Source: Bacteroidota bacterium
GTDB lineage: Bacteria; Bacteroidota; Bacteroidia; Palsa-965
NCBI GenBank assembly: GCA_006218065.1
Contig: VBWE01000011.1
Location: 193,281 to 257,280, forward strand
DNA length: 64,000 bases
Reading direction: 5' to 3'
Shown here: in pieces, positions 35,212 to 44,030 of the stretch
How positions within the stretch are numbered: position 1 is the stretch's first letter
Layout of the letters: each line of letters begins with the position of its first letter
Made by a program: the position numbers and the translations under genes
The notes under the pieces: generated by a model
Told to the model about the DNA's origin: nothing
What the model saw: the letters and a program-made list of their open reading frames with translations, nothing else
Databases searched by the model: none

Positions 35212-35745
35212 ATGCCTGACGAAAAAATCGTTTTTGAAGAGAAGCAGTTCCTTGGTCTGAACCGGCATTCCATTATGCGGCGACTGATCCTGGCGGTGTT
35301 CTGCTTTATAGCGTATTACTGGTCCGAAAACCCGAAGCCGGTGGATACGGCGCTTTTCAAGATCGGCGAATATCCCGGCGATACACATTACGGGCAATTG
35401 TTTTTCCTGATGGGCATCGTGATCCTGCTTTTTTCCGCGCTGCTTCTTTTTGTGCTGCACATGCGTACGCTTGTTGTTTCCGGTGTGATACTCATCGACG
35501 GGCTTTGGTCGGCGCGCCGCGTCCGGATTGAAATCGGGAGTATCGTTTCGGCCCGGAAAGCCAGGCTTAAACCTTCCTTTTTCAACCGCCCGGTTTATAA
35601 CCTGCATACGAAAGGCCGGATCCGTTTTTATACCTACGGGAACGAGGTAATCGAACTGACGATGAATGACGGGATCATTTACCGGATCGGGACACAGAAA
35701 GCGGACCTGCTGCTCGGGCTTATACAGGATTTCAACAGGCAATGA
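35212..35745 (+). CDS. membrane protein with two helices and PH-like tail
   Basis: 177 aa from ATG 35212, 12 bp after tilS. Hydrophobic segments at about residues 24-41 and 60-83 bracket a short periplasmic loop. The C-terminal half (VSGVILIDGLWSARRVRIEIGSI to the end) has the strand pattern of a bacterial PH-like domain. No specific family is recognised. It is probably co-transcribed with tilS, although a GAACTTTG close to the -7 consensus lies just before the start. Confidence 0.7.
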   Translation: MPDEKIVFEEKQFLGLNRHSIMRRLILAVFCFIAYYWSENPKPVDTALFKIGEYPGDTHYGQLFFLMGIVILLFSALLLFVLHMRTLVVSGVILIDGLWSARRVRIEIGSIVSARKARLKPSFFNRPVYNLHTKGRIRFYTYGNEVIELTMNDGIIYRIGTQKADLLLGLIQDFNRQ

Positions 35746-35964
35746 ACCGGTTATCAACCTGTTACAAACCGGCCATAAACCGGTTTTAAACATTTGCTGA
35801 TTCCCCTTAAAAAATTACTTTACTGTATTTCAACGATTTACGATATAAATGCCGTGAGTCTTTGGTAAATCGCAACTTCTCCCTGCCCTATTTCGTAGAA
35901 TAATATCAGTGTTTCGTCGATTTCCGCATACCAGCAATCCAGCACACTTAAAAACGCGTCTCCC

Positions 35965-36258
35965 ATGCCAGCCACATCACCATCTCCAGTCGTCATTGCC
36001 AAGGAGCAAGTGGCGAATCTGAGGTTCCCTTCCGGGGAAGTGCTTCAAAAGGCGGAAGAAAGAGTCCGCCGCCGCGCCGAATTGGACCGGGCATTAGTGC
36101 TCGGTAATGTCGATCACAACAAAGTGAGGATCATTTTCAGGGATTCGGAGGGATTGAAACAGGTAGAGACCACTATCTGGGCTGTTACCGAAGAGCGTGT
36201 GATCCTGAAAAGCGGTATGGTTATTCCTATCCGCTGTATTATGGAAATTGCAACCTGA
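35965..36258 (+). CDS. small conserved cytosolic protein
   Basis: 97 aa, no signal or membrane segment. An N-terminal helix rich in Arg and Glu (EVLQKAEERVRRRAELDRAL) is followed by a compact beta region LGNVDHNKVRIIFRDSEGLKQVETTIW AVTEERVILKSG MVIPIRCIMEI. I have seen this layout in small uncharacterised Bacteroidota proteins, but no function is established. It stands alone with a terminator downstream. Confidence 0.7.
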   Translation: MPATSPSPVVIAKEQVANLRFPSGEVLQKAEERVRRRAELDRALVLGNVDHNKVRIIFRDSEGLKQVETTIWAVTEERVILKSGMVIPIRCIMEIAT

Positions 36259-36336
36259 CCTGTATTTCTGAAAACCGCGAATTTCATCGCCGGGTTTTCA
36301 AAAATGCATGGCCCTACACACGGTTGCGCATCTTGT

Positions 36337-36375
36337 AAAAAGGGTGATTTACTGCAAAGTAGTCGCCCTTTTTCA
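36337..36375 (+). terminator. intrinsic terminator
   Basis: AAAAAGGGTGATTTACT pairs with AGTAGTCGCCCTTTTT across a short GCAA-containing loop and ends in a T run (one bulge, one G-T pair). Confidence 0.8.
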
Positions 36376-36496
36376 TTTGTTCGACGAAAAAATGGAGGTA
36401 ATCAGCTAATGCCCTTGTTTATCTGCTCTTTTATTCGCTAATTTCGTATTACACAGTGGGTAACACCCATACGCACAAACACTAAAGCAACGTACT

Positions 36497-36997
36497 ATGT
36501 TCTCCCTAACCAAAGTGGCCAAATCGATGGCTTGTATTGCTGTCCTCTCCCTGGCCGTCAGCACACAGGCATCTGCACAGCAACCTGTTACGCCCGCTCC
36601 GAGTGAGCCGCAGCCTACCTGGAGCACGAAAGTGATTAAACTGGCCGACGGCGAAGCCGAAGTTCAGTTTATCGCCGACATCCCGGCCGGATGGCACATT
36701 TATTCGGTGAGCATGCCGGGAACAAACGGGCCGCTTCCGACCAATATTACGATCACTCCCGGCAGCACAGCGCAGCCGGTAGGCAACGTAAGCGAAAGCA
36801 AACCGAAAACCGTGTACGAAAACACATTCAAAACAACCGTTTCGTATTTCGAGAACCAGGCTATTTTCAAGCAAAAGATCAAATACACCGAAGGTCAACC
36901 GCAAAAAGTGAACGCCACTGTGGAGTTCATGATGATGGGCAACGCCGGCCAGTGCCAGGCTCCCAGCGAGCTGGACATTATTGTGCCGATCCAGTAA
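36497..36997 (+). CDS. secreted single-domain DsbD-N-like protein
   Basis: 166 aa with a signal peptide of about 28 residues (cut near SAQQ). The rest matches the N-terminal periplasmic domain of DsbD: WSTKVIKLADGEAEVQFIADIPAGWHIYS, GPLPTNITI and PKTVYENTFKTTVSYFENQAIFKQKI align with the first domain of the next gene. It has one Cys (GQCQAP) instead of the redox pair, so direct thiol transfer is unlikely. It may bind a client or partner of DsbD. It is separated from dsbD by a terminator. Confidence 0.8.
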   Translation: MFSLTKVAKSMACIAVLSLAVSTQASAQQPVTPAPSEPQPTWSTKVIKLADGEAEVQFIADIPAGWHIYSVSMPGTNGPLPTNITITPGSTAQPVGNVSESKPKTVYENTFKTTVSYFENQAIFKQKIKYTEGQPQKVNATVEFMMMGNAGQCQAPSELDIIVPIQ

Positions 36998-37025
36998 GCC
37001 TGAACTTTAACAAGACATTAACAGC

Positions 37026-37065
37026 AAAGCCTGTCCTGAAAGCATTCGGGGCAGGCTTTTTTTTC
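37026..37065 (+). terminator. intrinsic terminator
   Basis: AAAGCCTG (37026-37033) with CAGGCTTT, further C-G pairs inside the arm, and a run of eight Ts. Confidence 0.88.
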
Positions 37066-37225
37066 GTTCATTTGAATACCGTCAAAAGTTACTTTTCCGT
37101 TTGCCGGACCCCGGTCTGAGTCCCGATATAAATCGGCAAAGGGCTTGTCCTTCGTAAGTGGCTTTGTACTTTTGTTCCTCGAAGCCTGTCAGAAAAAGAA
37201 GCTGAACTCAATTGTCACCGAATTT

Positions 37226-39319
37226 ATGATGAAGCATACAACAAGTACCCTCCGGAAGAACCTCTTTTCCTGTTTCCTCCTTTTTGTTTTTCTCCTGGCT
37301 GCAGGAACCGGCCGAAGCCAAAGCTATACCGACCTTGTAAAATGGTCGTTCGAGGCAAAAAAGATATCCGACTGTGAATATGAGCTGGTGCTTACAGCAA
37401 AGATGGCGGACAACTGGCATATTTATTCCCAAAAGGTTTTTTCGAACGGTCCCCTGCCTACCGTGATTACATTCAACAAAAACAAAAACTTCCAACTGGT
37501 CGGAAAAACGAGCGAACCGAAAGGAGAAATCGACAAGGACTGGAAAGACCTGGAGAATATTGAGGTTCCTTTCTTCCATCACCATGCCGAGTTCAAACAG
37601 AAAATAAAGGTCCTCGCCGGTTCGGCATTTACAATCACCGGAACCATCGACGGACAAACCTGCACCATCGGCGGCAAATGCATCCAGTCGATACCGCCTG
37701 TTCAATTCGAGTTCGCCATCCCTGCAAACGCAACTTGCGGAGCAGCAGCCGTAGCGGTTGATACACCCAAGATCGTCAAACCCGATACGGCCGGAAAAGA
37801 CACCGGCGCGTCAGTTAAATCCGCCGGAAACGACACCGCCGCGCTTGCTCCTTTCGTTTTCCCGGACAAACCGATGGATGTGAAACTGGAAACCACCTGC
37901 AGCGGCGACAGCGAAGTGGTTGAATCCGAGTCGAGCTACTGGGGCGTGCTCATCGGTGGTTTTCTCGGGGGCCTGCTAGCGCTGCTCACGCCCTGTGTAT
38001 TTCCCATGATTCCGCTCACGGTCAGTTTCTTCACCAAACGCAGCAAGGACCGTAAAACAGGCATCCGCAACGCCACGATCTACGCAGTATCCATCATCGC
38101 GATTTACGTGCTGCTCGGCATGCTGATCACCGTTACGCTCGGCGCGCAGGCGTTGAACGATATGGCCAGCAACGTGTATTTCAACCTCATATTCTTTGTC
38201 GTTTTCGTCGTTTTTGCGATCTCGTTTTTCGGCGCTTTCGAAATCACGCTGCCCAGCAGTTTTGTGAGCAAAGTGGACAGCGCTTCCGATCGCGGCGGGC
38301 TGATCGGCATTTTCTTCATGGCTTTTACGCTCTCGCTGGTTTCCTTTTCCTGCACGGGACCGATCATCGGAACACTGCTGGTAGAAGCTGCGAGCGGAAA
38401 AGGTTATATGGGACCTGCCATCGGCATGTTCGGATTTGCCCTGGCCCTGGCGCTGCCGTTTGCACTTTTCGCCATGTTCCCGGGCTGGCTGAACTCACTT
38501 CCCAAATCAGGCGGATGGCTTAATTCCGTAAAAGTGGTGCTCGGTTTTGTCGAACTCGCCCTCGCGCTGAAATTTCTTTCCAACGTCGATCTTGCTTATC
38601 ACTGGGGATTTCTCAAACGCGAGATTTTCATCGCCATCTGGGTCGTGATCGGTTTCCTTACCGGCTTTTACCTGCTGGGCAAACTGAAATTGTCGCACGA
38701 CAGTGATGTGACGCATATCTCCACGCCGCGACTGCTTTTCGCTTTCGTGTTTTTCTCTTTTTCGCTTTACCTCGTACCGGGGATTTTCGGAGCGCCGACC
38801 AATTTTGTAAGCGGGTATCTTCCGCCTTCGTATTACCGGGAATGGAAAACGACAAAAACGGATTGCCCGCACGACCTCTCCTGCTTTCATGATTTCGACG
38901 AGGCCATGACTTACGCGAGAAAAAACAAGAAACCGCTGTTCGTGGATTTCACCGGATACTCCTGCGTGAATTGCCGTAAAATGGAAGACTACGTGTGGCC
39001 GCAGCCTAAAATATTCAAACACCTCAGCGAAGATTACGTAATCGTTTCACTTTACGTGGACGACAAAGAAGCGCTCCCGGCAGCAGAACATTTTACGGAC
39101 GAATTCGGTTCGCCTGTAAAAACGTACGGAAAAAAATGGGCGTACATCCAGCGTAAATATTTCAACCAGAGCGCGCAGCCCTGGTACGTGCTGCTGGATA
39201 ACGGCGGAAAAGTACTCGCCCGCCCGCGCGGCTACACACCCGAAGCCGATGAGTACAACAGCTTCCTCGAAGCCGGGCTCTGCCGGTATAAATTGCGTAT
39301 GGAAGCTAAAGAGGAATAG
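37226..39319 (+). CDS. dsbD: thiol:disulfide interchange protein DsbD
   Basis: 697 aa from ATG 37226, where the signal peptide starts; the frame upstream at a TTG is only leader. Domains in order: signal (to about 33), periplasmic alpha domain (35-190, with a Cys pair QTCTIGGKCIQ), a linker, eight membrane helices (about 265-560) with the redox Cys in CVFPMIPLTV and SCTGPIIGTL, and a C-terminal thioredoxin-like domain with CVNC in GYSCVNCRKM. It passes electrons from cytoplasmic thioredoxin to periplasmic thiol proteins and cytochrome c maturation. The sequence is complete. Confidence 0.92.
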   Translation: MMKHTTSTLRKNLFSCFLLFVFLLAAGTGRSQSYTDLVKWSFEAKKISDCEYELVLTAKMADNWHIYSQKVFSNGPLPTVITFNKNKNFQLVGKTSEPKGEIDKDWKDLENIEVPFFHHHAEFKQKIKVLAGSAFTITGTIDGQTCTIGGKCIQSIPPVQFEFAIPANATCGAAAVAVDTPKIVKPDTAGKDTGASVKSAGNDTAALAPFVFPDKPMDVKLETTCSGDSEVVESESSYWGVLIGGFLGGLLALLTPCVFPMIPLTVSFFTKRSKDRKTGIRNATIYAVSIIAIYVLLGMLITVTLGAQALNDMASNVYFNLIFFVVFVVFAISFFGAFEITLPSSFVSKVDSASDRGGLIGIFFMAFTLSLVSFSCTGPIIGTLLVEAASGKGYMGPAIGMFGFALALALPFALFAMFPGWLNSLPKSGGWLNSVKVVLGFVELALALKFLSNVDLAYHWGFLKREIFIAIWVVIGFLTGFYLLGKLKLSHDSDVTHISTPRLLFAFVFFSFSLYLVPGIFGAPTNFVSGYLPPSYYREWKTTKTDCPHDLSCFHDFDEAMTYARKNKKPLFVDFTGYSCVNCRKMEDYVWPQPKIFKHLSEDYVIVSLYVDDKEALPAAEHFTDEFGSPVKTYGKKWAYIQRKYFNQSAQPWYVLLDNGGKVLARPRGYTPEADEYNSFLEAGLCRYKLRMEAKEE

Positions 39320-39342
39320 TCGTTAATCCTGCTTGCAGCGAA

Positions 39343-40155
39343 TTACCCGCCCAAAATTCCGCCGACAATATTCCCGATCAGGCCGAGACCTGAATTCAGA
39401 TCGTCGTCGTTCTTATTATCGGAATCCGTATTTCTCCTGAGTTCGAAATTTTTACCGAGATACACGCGGCGCACCTGTTCGTCGGCCGCCAGTTCTTCGG
39501 CGGTTCCGGCTTTCAGGATCTTGCCTTCGAAAAGCAGGTACGCGCGATCGACGATGGAAAGCGTTTCGTGCACGTTGTGGTCGGTGATGAGAATACCGAT
39601 ATTCTTTTTACGCAGGCTGACGACCACGCTCTGGATATCTTCCACGGCAATAGGATCAACGCCGGCGAAAGGTTCGTCCAGCAAAATGAAATGCGGATCA
39701 ACCGCCAGGCAGCGGGCGATCTCGGTTCTGCGACGCTCGCCCCCGGATAAACGGTCGCCGAGATTTTTACGAATATGCTGCAGCCCGAATTCCTCGAGCA
39801 GTTCTTCTGTTTTTTCCTGCTGGCGCGCTTTGGAAAGTTTCGTCATTTCCAGCACGGACTTGATATTTTCTTCTACGGTGAGTTTCCTGAAAACGGAAGG
39901 TTCCTGCGCGAGGTAACCGATACCCAGTTGCGAGCGGCGGTACATCGGCTCGTTGGTGATATCCTTATCGTCAAGGTAAATGCGGCCTTCGTTCGGTTTG
40001 ATCATGCCGACGATCATGTAAAAGGAGGTGGTTTTACCCGCGCCGTTCGGACCGAGCAGCCCAACGATCTCGCCTTCTTTCACCTGCACGGACACACCGT
40101 TGACTACAGTCCGCTTACCGTAACGCTTGATGATATTTTCTGCCCCGAGGATCAT
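39343..40155 (-). CDS. lptB: LPS export ABC transporter ATPase LptB
   Basis: 270 aa. Walker [10 protein letters not shown], signature [15 protein letters not shown], Walker [13 protein letters not shown] and the switch His in [10 protein letters not shown] are all present. The motif [15 protein letters not shown] is typical of LptB. It powers LptFG in moving lipopolysaccharide from the inner membrane. The last 35 residues (after GKNFELRR) are an Asp/Asn- and Gly-rich extension not found in E. coli LptB. No lptF, lptG or lptC lies in the window. Confidence 0.9.
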   Translation of the reverse strand: MILGAENIIKRYGKRTVVNGVSVQVKEGEIVGLLGPNGAGKTTSFYMIVGMIKPNEGRIYLDDKDITNEPMYRRSQLGIGYLAQEPSVFRKLTVEENIKSVLEMTKLSKARQQEKTEELLEEFGLQHIRKNLGDRLSGGERRRTEIARCLAVDPHFILLDEPFAGVDPIAVEDIQSVVVSLRKKNIGILITDHNVHETLSIVDRAYLLFEGKILKAGTAEELAADEQVRRVYLGKNFELRRNTDSDNKNDDDLNSGLGLIGNIVGGILGG

Positions 40156-40278
40156 CTGTATAAATCGCCTGTCTTCGACTCCGCTCAGACTGACGGCGAA
40201 TGATCGAGTTGGTTAGTGTAATTGATGCTGGTATTTACAAAGTCGATGCCAAAGGTCGGTGAAAAAAGTCAATTAATG

Positions 40279-42741
40279 TTAGAAGATCACCTGCATGGCG
40301 GCACGGAAACCGAACTTCGAGATATTCGGGTTGAGCGTTTCGTCGAGATAGGAAAGCCGCCAGAACGCATCGACGCGGAAAAATTTGAAAATATTTTCCA
40401 GCCCGCAGCCGGCTTCGTAGTACGGGCCGCGGTTCAGGCTGTGCAGCGTGGGCGGGAAAGCGAGCACGTTCATATTTGCGGCAGAGACCGTCCCGGTAAG
40501 CGCTTTGGCCGTGACCGTTTCACGCCATTTGAGGCGGCGCATGAGCGGAATTTTGTTCAGGAAAAATCCGTCGAAGTGATGGAATATCTGCACGGTGGCG
40601 TACTGATCGCTGGCGAATTCGAAATAGTTCATCATGTTGTAGGCATACGAATCGTATACATACGTTTCGTTTCCGCCGTGCAGTTCCATGAGCGGGTACG
40701 GCACTTCTCCGAAAATTTTTCCGCATTCAATTACGTAATCTGTGTACCCGATCGGGTTGATGCGGAAACGGTCGCCGATGTTCAGCGTGAGCTTGTGGTA
40801 ACTGTAATCGCTGCCGAATACGCCTTTCAGGCCGGCGATGTACTGCAACTGCACGATCGGCGATTTGGTGCCCACGCTGGTGCGCGAGAACACGTTGCCC
40901 ACGAATTTTTCACCGTAAGCAAAACGGAAGCGGGTGCGGATTTCTGCCGTGGCGATGCCGGGCTGGTACACGGGAATTCCGTCGGGCTGCGCAAGCTGGA
41001 AACCGGCTCCGTTGAGCGGGTGCATGTCGCGCTTGACCAGGTGCATTTTCAGGTTCAGCCCGGGAAACAGGTCGCGGTCGTACCACCAGGTGTACTGCTC
41101 CACGCGCGTCATGCTCGTGAGCGGGTTGCGGCGGAAGATGGACGAAAGGATGTTATCGCTGGTGAACGCGTTGGTGCTCTGCCCGAGTATCTCGTAATCG
41201 TTTTTGTAGTTGAAGCCGGTGATCTGCCAGGGCTTGGTTGAAATTTTCGCCTTGAAATGTCCGCCGAATTTGAATTCATCGTCCTGGAAACCGTACGCGG
41301 AATACCCGCCCAGTTCGATCTTGCGGCTGAAACTGTTGCTCGTCCTTCCACCCACGCGCAAACGCAAACCCTCGATACTGTTAAAGCTCACGGTATTGTA
41401 ATACGGACCGTATTCCCACGGACCGATGACCTTGTAACCGGAATAAAGCATGATAGCGATGTTCTCCCAGCTTTTGTAAAATTTAAGGCTCATCACCGTA
41501 TCCACCATCTGGTAGATATGCTGCTCTTTTTTGGAAAGCGTATCGTGCCTTGCCCCGGCCCAGAATGCGCTGTCGCGTTTTTCAGCACCCTGCTCCACGA
41601 TCAGGTCGTCGGTTTTGGAATAAAAATCGTCCGGCATCGGTTTGTTGATGACGATATCCTTGTACGAAGTCGTTTTGCGCCCGTAAATGCCCATCGTTTT
41701 TTTCTGCATGACGAATTCGGCAACGACTTTTTCTTTCGAGAGCATCCAGGCGCCGTAAATATTGTCGAAGTTCTGGACGACGTAGAAATTTTTAACGTAG
41801 TTGATGTTGGCATCTTTCGCCATCGTCATCTCGATCCGCTTCACGGCAAAACTCGTATCGGCGATCCAGACGTTTCCGTCGAAGGTAAGCTCCTGTTTGC
41901 GTTTGGGAATGAACTGGATCTGGTAACAGCGGTGATTGTCGATCATCATGCTGTCGATGAGATAATACCGGTAAAAGAGCAGGCCGCTTTCGGAAACGGG
42001 GCTGATGAAAAATTTACCGAAAACGAGCAGGTTGTTGTCATAAATATCCACGTGCTGGTACATGTCGCCGGTAAACTGCGAAATGCTGGCATCTTCGGTA
42101 CCACTGACTTTGGAACCTTTGATGACTTCTTTTTTGAACTTCGGATTTTTCTTGTAATAGAAATCCGAAACCGTCTCGGAAAAAAACAGCGGCAGGTGCG
42201 GCTTTTCATGCGTATTCGAACTGTCCATATAATCGAATACGAATTTGACCGGTCCGAGCAGTTTCCGGTCGCGGAGTTTTTCGGGAATATTGGTTACGTC
42301 GAATTCGAGTTTGTTGTAGGCTTCGTACTGGTACGCGTCGAGTTTTTCCTTGTCGTTTTCCTTTTTGTGTTTCCATACTTCGCGGAGAATCCGGTGGGCC
42401 GGGTTTTCGCCGGGGCGGATTTCCACCAGGCCGATTTCGAAGACCTGTTTTTCCATGGACAGGTCGATCGTTTGCGTGATCCCGTTTTTAAAGGGAACTG
42501 CTTTGCGTTTATAACCGACGTAGCTGAAAACGATGGAATCGGATTTGACGGAAAAATTAAGCTTGTAATTTCCTTCCACGTCCGTAGTGGTTCCCGTGGT
42601 GGTGCCTTTTACAACCACGGTGGCAAAAGGCACGCCTTCGCGTGTTTCCGCATCGTACACCTTCCCGGAAATGCGTGTCTGGGCATGCAGTCCGCAGGAA
42701 AGCAGCAAAAGCAAAAAGACTGAAATACGGACGTAGTTCAT
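40279..42741 (-). CDS. outer-membrane protein, DUF5686 type with CarboxypepD-like plug
   Basis: 820 aa with a signal peptide (cut near LHAQT). Residues 20-105 are a carboxypeptidase-D regulatory-like beta domain (ISGKVYDAETREGVPFATVVVKGTTTG), as found before SusC-like barrels. The remainder matches my recollection of the DUF5686 family: a middle region with FDYMDSSNTHEKPHLPLFFSET and a long C-terminal part of alternating strands ending in aromatic Phe (MQVIF), as expected of a beta-barrel inserted by BamA. Found across Bacteroidota; the substrate is unknown. It shares a strand with lptB. Confidence 0.87.
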   Translation of the reverse strand: MNYVRISVFLLLLLSCGLHAQTRISGKVYDAETREGVPFATVVVKGTTTGTTTDVEGNYKLNFSVKSDSIVFSYVGYKRKAVPFKNGITQTIDLSMEKQVFEIGLVEIRPGENPAHRILREVWKHKKENDKEKLDAYQYEAYNKLEFDVTNIPEKLRDRKLLGPVKFVFDYMDSSNTHEKPHLPLFFSETVSDFYYKKNPKFKKEVIKGSKVSGTEDASISQFTGDMYQHVDIYDNNLLVFGKFFISPVSESGLLFYRYYLIDSMMIDNHRCYQIQFIPKRKQELTFDGNVWIADTSFAVKRIEMTMAKDANINYVKNFYVVQNFDNIYGAWMLSKEKVVAEFVMQKKTMGIYGRKTTSYKDIVINKPMPDDFYSKTDDLIVEQGAEKRDSAFWAGARHDTLSKKEQHIYQMVDTVMSLKFYKSWENIAIMLYSGYKVIGPWEYGPYYNTVSFNSIEGLRLRVGGRTSNSFSRKIELGGYSAYGFQDDEFKFGGHFKAKISTKPWQITGFNYKNDYEILGQSTNAFTSDNILSSIFRRNPLTSMTRVEQYTWWYDRDLFPGLNLKMHLVKRDMHPLNGAGFQLAQPDGIPVYQPGIATAEIRTRFRFAYGEKFVGNVFSRTSVGTKSPIVQLQYIAGLKGVFGSDYSYHKLTLNIGDRFRINPIGYTDYVIECGKIFGEVPYPLMELHGGNETYVYDSYAYNMMNYFEFASDQYATVQIFHHFDGFFLNKIPLMRRLKWRETVTAKALTGTVSAANMNVLAFPPTLHSLNRGPYYEAGCGLENIFKFFRVDAFWRLSYLDETLNPNISKFGFRAAMQVIF

Positions 42742-42814
42742 TTTCAGGCTCGGAGGGGCTGCACCAAAATACAGTTTAAGAATTTCTTAAAGGTAAAACT
42801 GTCGGTTCAATTTA

Positions 42815-43168
42815 TCAACCGGGTTGCTGATATTTTTCCAGTTCATCCCAATATTCCACGGCCCTGCGGGTGTGGGGAATGACGATGGTTCCGCCCACGA
42901 TATTGGCTACGGCGAAGACTTCGAATAATTCGTCGCGTGTAACACCCTGTTCGTAGCACTTGCCGAGATGGTAGCGGATACAATCGTCGCAGCGCAGCAC
43001 CATGGAAGCGACCAGCCCGAGCAGTTCTTTGGTTTTGACCGGGAGCGCGCCTTCCTGGTAGGTATTGGTATCGAGATTGAAAAGCCGTTTGAGTACGAGG
43101 TTATCCTGGCCCAGGATACGTTCGTTCATTTTGGCGCGGTATGCGTTGAATTCGTCGACTGTGTTCAT
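42815..43168 (-). CDS. carboxymuconolactone decarboxylase / AhpD-like protein
   Basis: 117 aa from ATG 43168; the longer frame from 43288 only translates the heptamer repeat. The motif RCDDCIRYHL contains the C-x-x-C and His of the AhpD active site, so a thiol peroxidase or disulfide reductase role is possible. Members of this size form helical trimers or hexamers. No partner peroxidase is adjacent. Confidence 0.88.
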   Translation of the reverse strand: MNTVDEFNAYRAKMNERILGQDNLVLKRLFNLDTNTYQEGALPVKTKELLGLVASMVLRCDDCIRYHLGKCYEQGVTRDELFEVFAVANIVGGTIVIPHTRRAVEYWDELEKYQQPG

Positions 43169-43201
43169 CAGCGGATTTTTGGAAACGCTAAAGTACAAAT
43201 T

Positions 43202-43325
43202 CCGAACTCCGAATGGCGAATGCCGATTTGCGAATGCCGAATGCCGAAGTGTTAATCCATTCATCATTCGGAGTTCGGCATTCGACATTCGGCATTAAAT
43301 TTCAGTTACTATCCCGCAGGGAGTA
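43202..43325. repeat. heptamer inverted repeat, CCGAATG family, copy A
   Basis: Fourteen consecutive heptamers from 43202 to 43299 stay in register through the loop: words such as CCGAATG, GCGAATG on the left and their complements CATTCGG, CATTCGA on the right. It is followed by AATTTCAGTTACTATCC and a TCCCGCAGGGA mini-palindrome up to 43325. Copy B lies at 43921-44025. Confidence 0.95.
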
Positions 43326-43333
43326 AATAATAT

Positions 43334-43885
43334 TCAACATTTCCCTCCGCCAACATAAATAGCGTGGCATGCTGCTTTGCGGGGCGCGTATTGAAGCGAA
43401 ACAGTAATCTTCCCGGTTCTGCGATCGATCATGGTCAAGATCCGGTAGGTAGATTCGAGTTCGCGTTTTTGGGTTTCTTTATAATTATGCTTCGCCCGGC
43501 ACTTGCGTGTATGTTCCGACAGTTCCCATTTTTGGTAATTCAGTTTCTGCACAGGTTTCGATTTCCTGGCTTCTTTGAACAGGTATTGAAACTCCGGATC
43601 GGTTCCCGTTTTTCCTGCGCTGTTCTTATGGATTTCTGTCGTAAAACGATTCGTGCTGTAGCAATACATTTCCTCTATTATAAGATAATCCGATAACGAT
43701 GAATTGATGCTGTCCGTCAAATTCATTTTGACGCGGTTTTTAAGCAGCGTATCAAATTTACCGAGATGTTTTGCGGGCAAGTTTGCGATGTGTTCCAGCA
43801 AAAGCGAATCGACTTTGTATGACAGGGACTGCGCACTGCCGGCAACAGAAAAAACAAGCAGGATGAATGGCAAAAAACAGCGCAT
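43334..43885 (-). CDS. secreted protein of unknown function
   Basis: 183 aa from ATG 43885, where a signal peptide (MRCFLPFILLVFSVAGSAQS) begins. The mature part is basic with helix-rich stretches (LLEHIANLPAKHLGKFDTLLKNRV) and many Lys/Arg, plus two Cys near the C-terminus (HTRKCRAKHNYK, AACHAIYV, and a final KC). No family is recognised. The gene is bracketed by two direct copies of a heptamer repeat, about 700 bp apart, which could allow its loss or movement by recombination. Confidence 0.72.
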   Translation of the reverse strand: MRCFLPFILLVFSVAGSAQSLSYKVDSLLLEHIANLPAKHLGKFDTLLKNRVKMNLTDSINSSLSDYLIIEEMYCYSTNRFTTEIHKNSAGKTGTDPEFQYLFKEARKSKPVQKLNYQKWELSEHTRKCRAKHNYKETQKRELESTYRILTMIDRRTGKITVSLQYAPRKAACHAIYVGGGKC

Positions 43886-43910
43886 GGAAAAACCGGGGTT
43901 GACGTTATCC

Positions 43911-43918
43911 CAAATATA
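43911..43918 (-). promoter_or_regulatory. -7 element TATATTTG
   Basis: Exact TAnnTTTG on the minus strand, 25 nt before the ATG at 43885. It lies 2 bp from the edge of heptamer repeat copy B, so the repeat occupies the -33 region. Confidence 0.6.
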
Positions 43919-43920
43919 GT

Positions 43921-44025
43921 TCAAATGCCGAACTCCGAATGCCGAAGTGTTAATCCCTTCGTCATTCGAAATTCGGCATTCGGAGTTCGAAATTAATTTC
44001 AGTTACTATCCCGCAGGGATAATCC
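43921..44025. repeat. heptamer inverted repeat, CCGAATG family, copy B
   Basis: Eleven in-register heptamers from 43921 to 43997, including CCGAACT, CCGAATG, CCGAAGT and the complementary CATTCGA, CATTCGG. It is followed by the same AATTTCAGTTACTATCC plus TCCCGCAGGGA end as copy A. The shared part is roughly 85 bp. Confidence 0.95.
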
Positions 44026-44030
44026 CGGGA

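Noticed and set aside
33760-35793. 677-codon open frame on the minus strand
   Set aside because: It is the antisense of tilS and the next gene. The plus strand encodes a complete TilS with all motifs; the antisense product is rich in Arg, His and Phe and has no recognisable domain.
43168-43288. N-terminal extension of the AhpD-like gene
   Set aside because: The extra 40 codons translate the heptamer repeat; the family start is at MNTVDEF. The same reasoning excludes the long starts of rsgA (49343) and era (59619).
43921-44025. integron attC site
   Set aside because: The paired arms and single bracketed gene suggest a cassette, but I could not find the R'' and R' core sites (RYYYAAC and GTTRRRY) in the right positions, and no integrase gene is in the window.
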